The notes under the pieces were generated by a model, which was given only the letters and a program-made list of their open reading frames with translations, ran no database searches and was not told where the DNA came from. A DNA stretch of 64,000 bases from Hyalella azteca (taxonomy: Eukaryota; Arthropoda; Malacostraca; Amphipoda; Hyalellidae), in NCBI RefSeq assembly GCF_000764305.2, contig NW_025933040.1, positions 1 through 64,000 on the forward strand. The letters are read 5' to 3'. A program made the position numbers and the translations under genes. Each line of letters begins with the position of its first letter. Position 1 is the first letter of the stretch. Of this stretch, positions 48,701-60,000 are shown in pieces.

Positions 48701-49063
48701 AATAATGTATCGAAGAACCGTCTTTCTTATGGCTTATGGGCATCATTTACTGAAATCTGCCTCTAAACTCGTCAAGTAGCGAGGAGAAAAGAACTTATTG
48801 ACGCTCGCAAGTGTTTATTTTTCAAGAATTTTTAAATTGCATTAATAAGCATTGAGACAATTAGGGTATAAGATGAAGCAAAAATAAACAACTTTGGCTC
48901 TAGCTACAATACCTAGAAAACGCAACTGCACTCATCTTGCCATCACCTAGAGTCACCATAGAGGGAGCTTGAAGATAGCTATGAATATTGAATATATTAT
49001 CTCTTTAGCAATTGTAAACTATAAAGTCATGAAAAGTCAAGAAAATCCTCCCTGCTCGTCCGC

Positions 49064-49330
49064 CACGTGTCGGGGCATGAAAAGTTCGTTGAGTGTAAAG
49101 AGGAGTCCAACGATCCCAAGCACGTCAAGGCCAGCAACCAAGTGGTTTAACAAGCATAGTTCATGTTAATGCCGTCGAGTGGCCTGGCGAGCTTGCCGAT
49201 TTGACTCCAATAGAGACCCTCTGAACAGGGTCTGATAGTGGGTCTTTCAAATAGGGAGACTAAAGTGGGCATTGAAAAGCTTGAAAAAATCGCAATTGAT
49301 GCTCGCAAAATTCTTTCATGGTCATACAAG
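49064..49330 (+). pseudogene. Decayed Tc1/mariner-type transposase fragment
   Basis: One frame from 49064 reads HVSGHEKFVECKEE and SNDPKHVKASNQVV before a stop. After a frame change, VNAVEWPGELADLTPIETL appears from 49165. These match, in order and spacing, the Tc1 blocks around the second catalytic aspartate (DNDPKH) and the last acidic residue (EWP..SPDLNPIENLW). Here the aspartate before NDPKH is replaced by Ser, and NPIEN has become TPIET. Frameshifts and stops show it is a long-dead relic. No terminal inverted repeats were found around it. Confidence 0.65.
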
Positions 49331-50215
49331 AGAAGTTAGAAGATGTTCATGCTTACAAAAGACATATTCTTATGAATAAATATTATTAGCGTGTTGCGTC
49401 ATTGAGAATTTTTCACGTCATTCTCATAGATCTAACTCTCCATGTTAAGATGTTTTCGTTTTTTTATCGAATTTTTATAATGCAAGCAATATATGTTGAA
49501 AGCATATCAACATTCGTTGCTCTGCAAAGGAATTATTTTTGACTTATTTGCTTTGAAGATCAACTCGTACCATTACTCGCACGCTTTTATGCTAAGTAAA
49601 AAAAGCCGTTGAATGAAGTCATTGAAGCGCTATTAATTCTGTGACTTAGTAGTATACAAGAACGTATTGTTTCCTGAGTGTTCTTTGTCTGCTGACATAT
49701 TCAGCGTTAGTAATGCCACTTGTATCTGAACGCTGGATAACTTAAATCATAGTCTGTAATAGACTAGTTAAAGGGCGCATTCTAACGAATCTTAATTAGT
49801 AAAATTTATGAATTGGCGTGCAAAAATATAGTCTTAATTAATTAGTAAGCACTAACTTGCCCTGCTTGGCGTCCAGGAATAAATTACTCAGAATGTGGAA
49901 GATGATTCGATCGAAATTAATTTCGTTGAAATATATTGAAATATTTCATTATTACTAGCGGTTAGCCCGATGTGGCGCGGGCTCCATTATCCCTGTATTT
50001 TAGTATCCCATTATCGCGTAATATATATTGTCCCTAATGCCGTTAATTATAATAAAAATGTTCGTGTATGGTAATTAAACCAAGATTCTTTCAAACTCTC
50101 ATTTTACATGGAACATAAAACTTTCATTCGACCCTCGTTTTAAAATCAGAAAAAGTTATTTTTCGCTTTATTTTTTTGCGGCGGCAGTAACCTGCGCAAG
50201 TGCCCACTGCCCATG

Positions 50216-50275
50216 GCCAAAAACTCCGTTGCTGCGCATAGCCAAAAACTCCGTTGCTGCGCATAGCCAAAAACC
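50216..50275. repeat. 25-bp tandem repeat, about 2.4 copies
   Basis: GCCAAAAACTCCGTTGCTGC plus GCATA occurs twice exactly, followed by a partial third copy. Confidence 0.9.
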
Positions 50276-50455
50276 TACGGATGTCGAAACGAAAATTTAA
50301 TAATCTTAAGTGACTTCACCTGCGACTTGGCTCGATTATTGGTTATAATTATCTTCTTATTGGAACCTTTAGACATCTCCCGAACTAAATTATTTCAATA
50401 TTTGGTGTCGGCGGTTGTCATCGAGAATCAGCCTAAAAGATAACTTTCGCGAATC

Positions 50456-50491
50456 TCGAACATAACATTCTTGTTAAGTTGTTATGTTCGA
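50456..50491. repeat. Small inverted repeat (12-bp arms) with adjacent direct copy
   Basis: TCGAACATAACA and TGTTATGTTCGA flank a 12-nt loop. The left-arm word AATCTCGAACATAACA then recurs directly at about 50491. Confidence 0.7.
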
Positions 50492-51050
50492 ATCTCGAAC
50501 ATAACACGAATAAAACCACTGCGTATATAATTTTGTTTGTGCTCCAAGTTGCCAAGTTGCAGCATTGTTGACCGTGCTACGATGGCAGCCTCTGAAACTA
50601 CATATATCACACCTGCCATCCAATCGGCGCTCCCACGCTGCGCGGCAGCAGCCAACCAATACCATCACCATCAATGACGTGACCATCTTCTGAAAGCATA
50701 ATGCTGTTATTGTATTAGATATTGCGTTTCTCTACGCACCCTCAAGGTTTTAAACTATTACATCCGCGTAATTACTTAGATTCAGTTCAAGCCGGCGGCT
50801 TCACAGCAACTTCCGTGTCAGTCGCTGGAAACACTCTGCAATAAACGGTTGTGCTAGACAGCGGTCACTCTTGGCTTTGTTTCCCTCCCTTTGGATAGCT
50901 GCATAAAAATGTGAGACTTATCTGAAAACTTTATGTCTAGCATTATTAATGCTTCATTTAACTTAAGATAAAATTTTTTAGCTAATTTTTGCTGGAGTTC
51001 GTATCGGTTTGTTAGGTTTAAAGGTGTATGATAGCTTGCCGGCGGGAGTC

Positions 51051-54000
51051 ATGGTGTACCGCTACCTCAGTGTGTTCGGTCGCTGTTACCAGCCGCCTAG
51101 TTCAGGTGAGGGCTTGTATCCTTTGATAAACCATTTGATTTCATTGTCGATTTGCGATAGTTGGTGGATTGGTGAAGCTTAGCTTGCATATGAATCGAAA
51201 ATCGCATAACCTCTTCATGGATTTTGCGAAATGTTCAAACGGTGACAATTGTATTGAGGCTGTGTGAGTGAGTGATCAGCATGATTTGCAAGTGCGCATA
51301 TTTTAAAATTTTATTCTAAAGCTATCGTAAACTATGAAATCATTTAGAGCATATACAAGATAACTCTCATCTGTGTCAAGCGTGTCAAAACATCTGGTTC
51401 TATCGAACTTTGTACGCTTCTCAAGAAGTTCGAAGTTCCCATGTCGTCATCGCGAGTGCACGACTCCTATAAGTTTGTAAATTAAAGATTTAACTTTAAT
51501 TTTCTCTTAGCATTTGGCACAGTATTGATGCCTCTATGTGATTATATAGGTATGGCCTGGAGTGCAAAATGGAATACTGAAAATGCTTCGCATATTCATG
51601 ATCCATCTAACCTGGTAACTTGATCAGTTCTAACTCCTAAAGTATGAGCTACATATGAAAAAATTAGATTCAGTCTCTTAGATCCAACATAATAATTGCA
51701 CTTGTTCATGCATTACCATTCCTGAATTCCACCAAGCTGGAGTGCTCGAGACTCATTAACTTCAATAATTATAAAAAATTAAAAACGCCATTCACGTTAA
51801 AATTGTTACCGAAATAAAAAAAGTGAGTTGTACCGCGCAAACTGCTTAGAGTGCCTATCCCGCCAGCCCAACCACCTGTTATTCTCTTAGAACTTAGATC
51901 GATGAGACGCCACCCGCTCGAGCATATGTTAGACCGACGCGTCCGAACCTAGCGCAAGTAGCTGCGAATTCACTACTAATTGAGGAACTAGTTGAATCTA
52001 TTTCCGGCAAGGGTAAAAAGTTAGAGTAAATTTGAGATTGATTAAGACGCGTGCACGTTTTTCATCGATTTAATTATCGATTGATCGATTTTAATTGCAA
52101 GCTATCATCATTTATATAATTAATTTCTATTAGTAAAGCTCTATCATGCCTCTCGTCCAGGGTTAGCTGTTGCGTCCATTCATAGCAAGATACGTAGCTT
52201 CGTCCATTCGCAGTTGTTGTTCACGCTATTCTTTGAAATTGAATCTAAATTGAGTAAATAATTGTTGCATGCGCTGTTTGTTTAGAATATTTTTCTTTGC
52301 GTAGTTTCATGGTGGCATAAGCTCATCAAACGTTATTTCGTCCAATGAATTTTGAAAGGGTATGCGTATGTTGTTAAAATGACAAACTGGGTGCGAAGAC
52401 AATAGAAAATCACTACGAAAACAAAAGAAAATCACTACGAAAATGAGTTGCAATTCGAGCAAAGAACGCTAAGCAATTTAATATTGTTAATTCTGTTCAA
52501 GCAAGTAAGCCTGATAGTGAACGTAATCTTTCATTCGCTACAAATCAGCAAAAATTAAACTCCTGAAACTTTATGTAACCGTTCTAATTTGTTCATTAGA
52601 GGTTCATATAGTGTCATCACTAGTTATTTACTATGTGACTTGTTATCTATTTCACTATTACCTATGAATAGTTGTATTTTTCATATATCACACTTTTCCT
52701 GAATTAAGTTAGATTTCCTTACGTATATGAAGCAAATTTAGACGGATAAGCATAAATGTCAATCATTCCGTCAGATAAATGCGATTTTGGTCGCTAACAA
52801 GTTTGATGTTTGATGATAAACACGACGATGTTTGACTAAAGCACGTGAAATTCATGCACATGTATTGAACAAATTTAACTCTGTACTCACTGCAGTGAGT
52901 GACCGAGAGAGCATTTTCTCGTCGACGAAAACGTGAAGTCACGGACGGACGGACAGACAGACAGACAGACGGACGGACAGACGGACATGGCGAGCACAAT
53001 AGTGCATTTATTCCATAAATGAGAAAATGCGCTAAAACACGTGTATATATGAACGTGTAGAACCTGTAACCCTGTTACTCACATGCACGTGTGTGGAAAA
53101 TACACGTGCATGAATGTGTAACCCTGTTACTCACTGGCACGTGTACGAAAAATACACGTGCATGAACGTGTAACCAGCTACTCACGTGCACGTGTATGGA
53201 AAATACGCGTGCATGAACGTGTAACCCAGTTACATACATGCACGTGTATTGAAAATACGCCTGCGTAACAAGGTTGGCATGCGCTGTCAACGAATCTCGC
53301 CACGCTTGACAGCCGCTCTGTCGGTCTGCAATGCCGGCTCATGTCCAAGCTGTAATTTATATATTGTGCACAATTGTGAAGGAATTCTGACGTTGCATTC
53401 ACCATATTCTACGAACTAGGGTTTGAAAGTGACGTCTTCTTTAATATGCATGAGAGCCTCGCTACATCTTTTCATGATGCATTCTTTCAACTATTCGATA
53501 TTTATTTTTACCATCGATGCGCGTTGTATTTATTTATATTATGTTTCAATACTCATTTTTAATATCGTTGGCGGAATTGAACGTTTGAAAGGATTCATAT
53601 TGAAAGGAAACTCCAATTGTTGTTAAAAAATCGCTGCCCACATTCCAAATATTTTCTCATATATTTCTTGCCGCGCAACTCTGCATGACAGAATAGCTGG
53701 CGCTTGTGTCAACTAGTAAAAGAAATGTAGGAAATTTATATAAAGGTTAAGTTAACGTCAAGCATAAGCTATCATGCAATTTGACTTTCATACGTGTTAC
53801 ATAAAATATCCAACATAAAAAAAAATATTCCGAAGAATTCAATATCGTTGCTTTCACGATGCCAATGTTAATGAATACTGCGTTTCTAGCAGCAATTAAA
53901 ATCGTTATTATATTCTAAAAATTGTTTTATGCAAACATTTTTACGTTTTCTTAGAATACTCGACATTTACTACACTTATTTGTAACAATTCTAACGATAT

Positions 54001-57000
54001 TTTGATGAAATTCTGCCTCTATAGTACATCAATCGCCACAATACCAAATTTGCTTTATCTGGCTTTTGAGGATGTTAGTGTTTGAAGTGATCACCGATAT
54101 TCATTATTTATTTTCTTGTTCATTGTTCCTCAAATAGTTAGCAGTCAACCAACCATCCGAACTTCTTTAGATTGACTTTTTCTTTCTTCGTAAGTTCAGT
54201 TACTATAGTCATTTCACTTCAGCCTTGTCCACCAACGTTTGGGGTAAGACCTTAAATAGGTCGTGTTATATTCATATTATTTGTAATATTTCCTTGTATA
54301 ATATTCTTCTAACCTAACTAACCCAACCTTCTGATTTTACACGACTAAATGAAGAATATTAAACAAGGAAATATTCCAAATAATATGAATATAACACGAC
54401 CTATTTAAGGTCTTACCCCAAACGTTGGTGGACAAGGCTATTTCTATGAATAGCAAGCATCGAATTGCTTTTGAAAAAAAATCGAATTCTGTAATATCAC
54501 CGTGTTGTAGTTTTTATCTTATTGTCTCACACGACCTGAAAATTTTTGTCCATATTTTCGCACTGCAATGTTATTTATCTCACGCTATCTTTTCTAGATA
54601 ACGTTTAGTAAATTGCCCAATAAGAGCGAGCAACGTATATATATACACGTTACTGATAGCTCACAATTATATCACAATCTATGGCAACTAAGATGAAGAC
54701 GCACTTGTTTATGCACTTAGATTTGTTTGTGAAGGTCTTATCGTCAAAGGTGTTCAGATATGAATGAAGATTGAATGCATATTTATCAGTTATATATTTA
54801 GAATAGTTCTACTTCTTTTTAAATTTCCTACATAAGTACTATCAGTCTCACATTGAGACCTCTGATACGGTGATACCAATACGTCAGTAGAACGTTATTG
54901 ACAGAAAAATCTCAATATTGCTCTTCTTTATATTTTCAACACGAAATTAGCGAAAAATCGGCATTTCTTTTAGCACTTCTTGGCTCACATATGGTTTCCA
55001 TTTGCGATCTAAGAAAGCATATGTTTTTACGAGCAATTTTGCGGAGTAGAAAGTTTCTGCGATTTGTCTGACAATCAATTGTCGGATAAAGTACATGAAG
55101 TAAGTGAAAGTACCATAAAGTACAAAAAAGTACATAGAAGTACATAAAGTACATGAAGTATATGGAAGTGCATAAAGTACATAGAAGTACATGAATTATA
55201 AGGAAGTACACGAAAGTACAAGAAGAACATGGAAGTAGATAGCCTCATTGTTAAAGCATCGCCTCTGTGAGGTGGCTGGAATAGATGCTCTTCAAACGCA
55301 AAGCCTCTGACGCGAGAGCAGAAGGAGAGGTGCGGTCTCTTCGCTATCGATTGTCACAGCGGCACCTGAACTACGCTTAGACACACCCCAACCTCCGTCC
55401 GTAAGCCAGGAGAAGTTTGTTGCCGGCATCAGAGCACGCAATATATTTGCAGGTCATGGCAGCGTACTTGTCACAGAATCAACTAATAAATTATTGTATT
55501 TGAGTGCTTGATTGTTGAAATGTGTTTCTATTAACAACCTTACTAGATTTTTTACACATTACTCTTAATGATGAACAAGCTTCGGTTGCGATTTCATGTC
55601 CATTTGACTTTACGCTAAAGGCCATACCAGGCTATTTTTCACCGCCGACAATTCTATGTTAAGGAGACCTCTCTCGTTGCGGCAATCCCTGGATAAGATT
55701 GGCCCTGAGCTAATGCCCGACATTCAACACTAAATCTAAGAATAAATGAATTTGCTCACTTATATATTTGGACGTTTCGATACCATGCAGTTTCATGTTT
55801 ACGGCGCACCTCGGACATAAATAAATGATAATTCTGTTTATTAGGTAACATGGGTAACTAACTTAAATTTCTATGCCATTTTTCATGCTGCCAGAGGAGT
55901 CTCAGCCCCTGAAAGCTGTACCAGGTGAGTTTTTTTTTTACGGATGCCTATAATTGGTGATATCGTATACTACCTATATAGCAGCGCTCATATTGTCTTG
56001 TGTATCATTTGTCTCGCGCATTTCTTAGAATATCTAAGAATGTTTGTCGTTTGCAAAGATTCATCAGCAATTCAATTCACTACTTGACGGACGGATTCAA
56101 GACTAACATAATGGTTACTCTGCAGAAAATATAATTAGCGGATTAGTTACCTGGAAGTAAATTAGTGAATAAATAATACTTATATTAGTAAATAAGTAAG
56201 TTATTAAAGTTTTAATTTAATCTTATGACTATTCGCAAAGCAAAAATCTCGAACGCTGCTGAATGTTTCGACTGAAAGGATACAATAGCTTGCATTCATG
56301 TGTGACGAAATTTTAGTACTAATTTCAACAAACAAAACAATATTTTTTTTTATATCAGAAATTTGAATAGTATACTATGCTTGGAAGAATTACCCAGCTG
56401 AATGGAAATGAAATTATAATTCATCTGTGGCGTGTCAGAGCATCCTTCCTGCCATTTTGTTATTGCTGAATTATTTACAAACGCATGAATACAGCAGCAT
56501 CCATAACTCGCAGTACGCACCTACTTCGGTAGCGCGTCTTTCGGTTTCATGAATAGTATCAATGAATGTTGAGTTGCTGGCGAGTGCTTGAACTGACATG
56601 TGCAAACATTATTCACTTCTAAAGTTTCGTGAGTGAAGGAAGCGTTTGTGGTGACTGACAGGCCACACTGAAGCTTAGTTGCCTTGATCGAAGCTTGGTT
56701 GGTAGCTTCATGGGACGAAGCAGCACGTGTAAGAGGCTTTGAATTACCAGTTTATGTTTGTTGCTATGGGAGATCACGCCTGCTATTCGACTTTTTTTTC
56801 TCGTGTTACTAAGAATCTGAGAACTTTTCAGAACTTGAGCTCATTTTACTGTTGTTTTCAATATTCAGGTATCGCATTTGCCCAGTTATTTTATTGCGTA
56901 ATATATGTTGTGATGCTCTTACAACGGATGTTTTCAAATCGTTAAACCGTGCATCACGATTTGAGTATTCAATATTCCCTTGTCTAAAATTTATACTTCG

Positions 57001-60000
57001 ATTATTTGAAATTAAATTGACAAATTTTCTTTTTTTTTTGTTTATTTGGGGTGCATGCATGCAGTGAAGAGAATAGAAGAGTAAGTAATTAGCTGAATGA
57101 AGCAGCATTCAAAGTAGAGACATTTTAACGAGTGCAATGTTATCATATGTTTTCTAAATTCTGGCATTACTCTACACGAAAATCCAATGCCCAGACTTAA
57201 TCAGGCTTTGCAAAAGATTTGCCACGACTTTCAAATGAACGCCTACGGTTGCCTCCACACCTCCACAAATGAAACCTTTTTTTTAGGTTCTCTGCTACGG
57301 TTGCTTACGGTGGCACTTATTCTTTAACCAGTTACAGCCTGATCTTAACCACATTTTCTATACTTTACCTACAAAACTGTACTCGCCAGCATTAAAAACT
57401 TGTATTGGTAATTTTGCCTAGATCGGATTTGAAATATCTTTTATTACTAACTGCGCTGATGGAAAGACTTTAACCTTAACAAAGTAAAACTTTGGAGTCG
57501 AATGCACGCGTCACTTCCAATCAAGGAAACCTCCTCGATATCTTCTTTGTTTATTGAACACGATTTTACTAATTTATTATTTGTATTGTTATAATATATA
57601 AATGCTACTGATATGTTATCTCTTTGCCTCGAATGCTTACCAGATAACCAGGAGCCACACAAGCCAGGTAATGCGTTCGTTTGTACAACTCTGAACTATC
57701 TTAAGTGGCATCCGTTCACTCTGCTTAAGTTGTCATCTCGTTCGCATAAGTTATCGTCTTTTAGCATAAGTTATCGTCTTATATCATTATTTATCGTCTC
57801 TTAGCATAATTTATTGTCTCTTATCATTATTTATTGTCTCTTAGCATGAGTTAACGTCTCGTAGCATAAGTTATCGTCTCATTTTGTCGCATCTTTCATC
57901 ATTATCTACCAATTCTACGTGTGCTTCATACAAGCCTAAATAGAATGCTTAGCATCAGTATTTGCACTTGCATTATAATAATTAGGAGTTTTATTCACGT
58001 GATTTTGTTTTGATAGCATTGCACGTTCCATGTATAGATTTTGTGAACGCGTCTCGCCTATGCCTATATGTTCTCGACGAATTGCAATGTTGGCAAATCT
58101 CTCGACGCTGGGCCCCAAAACATTGATGATCTTTATCACGTCGCAACTGTATTGAATTAAAATTAACGTTAAAGATCTTAAAGTATTCGCGTCATGCAAG
58201 AATTTACGCAATAATTGTAACACTTCTTTCGCTTTTCATTCATGCTTATGAAAAAGTTGTTCGTAATGATGAGATATTAATTGTCTCCAAATAAGTATCT
58301 AAACTAAACCTATACGGATAAGCAATAAAATTTGATATTTCGCATTACATCTGAGTTGTCTTACGCATTCAACTTGACTGGAACCTATTGTTCTTCGTAC
58401 GCTTCTTTGTTGAAGGCCCGTGTCAATTGCCGGCGTTATTGTTAGATAACAGCAACATTTACTGGACTATTAGCTAACAATCTGGTTCCGAAATTTAAAG
58501 GTAGCTTCTACCTTCTTGCGCACAAAACGCTTACCTTTTGTTGCAGAAAGAATGCTCGGTCTTGTGTAGAAAGAGCTTACCGTCTGGTGAAAAATAAACT
58601 CAAAATTAGATTTAAAATAGAAGAGTCAAAACTGATTTAATAATCACAGTTTATTGTTTCTCTCGAGATTTAATTTGGATACGATAAATCGAACCACAAC
58701 ATGCTATTTATACACTCATGCTGCAATGAATTGAAGTTAACAAAGCGTTGATTTGATCAGTTACTTTTCACGAGTATAACGACGACAAAAAGTTATCAGG
58801 ATCAACATTTGCATAATATAGGGGCGTGATACGTCTTCTCAAGATGCCATGTTGCGCCGGCAGTTGCCGACGCTGCCTTGTTTAGAACATCGGCGTCGCC
58901 GCGACGTGTTTGTCAAGGACAGTTAAGCGCCGCACGTGTCATACTGCCTTATTTTTCACTTAATTGCTGGATATTACATCCCAGAATATAATAATAATAA
59001 TGAAGTCATAATTGCAGTACCTATAAAAGATATTAGATAATAGATTCTATTTATTAGTTTACAATGGATTTCATTAATGACAGTAATGGAATAAGGTTTC
59101 ATCTTGAACGATATCATCTTCTCTTTTTATATTGAACGCATGTAATAGTTGAGCTTTTTTCTGTAGCCATGTACATGGCTTTACAATTCTTTGTTACATT
59201 AGTTCTCAATTTGTAAATTACGAGAAAAAGATTCCTAATCGTGCTTGGTATCGACTGCTCTTTGTGTGCTTACTCTTAATGTTTCATCTATTTTCATTTT
59301 TATTTACGTCTTTTCGCACGGCTTGGATGAAATCAAAGCTCAGCAATTATTGTGATCGTTTGAAGAAAAATATGTATATATAAAATAAAAAATTATTGAT
59401 AAAAATCTAAAAAAATTCCTTGTTGCGTTTGAATCCATAACTTCGCGTTCAAAAGAAGCTCGTTGGACCTTTTACATCATGAATTGAATATTGATTATTA
59501 ATTTATTAATTTATGAATTACAACCGTTTTTTCCTTCCAATAAATTATATTTTTAGAAGGAAATTTGTTTTCAGGTAATGATGGTAAAATTGGGCGGTTT
59601 AGAGAATGATGAGCTTCCGATATACATCAGAAAGTTTTTATAACGCCGCATGCCTAGTGCCTATTTCAACTCACTTTACTGAGATGAAATAGTGGAATTA
59701 AAACGATCGTTTCGTGTCTAGTTCAATTGGAAATTTGCCTTGATCATGAGGTATAGTTTTTTTATTATACTTGGTAAATAGATCCAGTAAAATTATATAT
59801 GTATTGCCTTTTTAACCGTTGAAACCTGAGTTAGGATTTGTCTCACTGAAATATGTGTGTCCGGCCATCGGTCTAAAAATAAATTCCCTCCCGCACGTTT
59901 ACAATCTTGCGATAAAAATTTCAGTAGCGCTCGTGCGCGTGTGAGTTTGAAACGACCGCTCACGACGAGGCAAAGTGACGTATTGTATGTTGGGCTAGAA

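Larger units (their letters stand above)
45718..51050. other. Gene-poor interval before the main SLC17 first exon
   Basis: It contains the Tc1 relic at 49064-49330, the 25-bp repeat at 50216 and a small hairpin at 50456-50491. A 146-codon plus frame at 46650-47090 shows no recognised motif. An ATG at 47622 followed by a poor donor was considered and not called. Confidence 0.35.

Noticed and set aside
52763..52999. 78-codon minus frame with Pro-Ser-Val-Arg repeats
   Set aside because: Translation of the GGAC/AGAC microsatellite inside repeat family A.
54936..55211. Tyr/Met/Cys-rich minus frames of 81-91 codons
   Set aside because: Generated by the AAGTACAT simple repeat.
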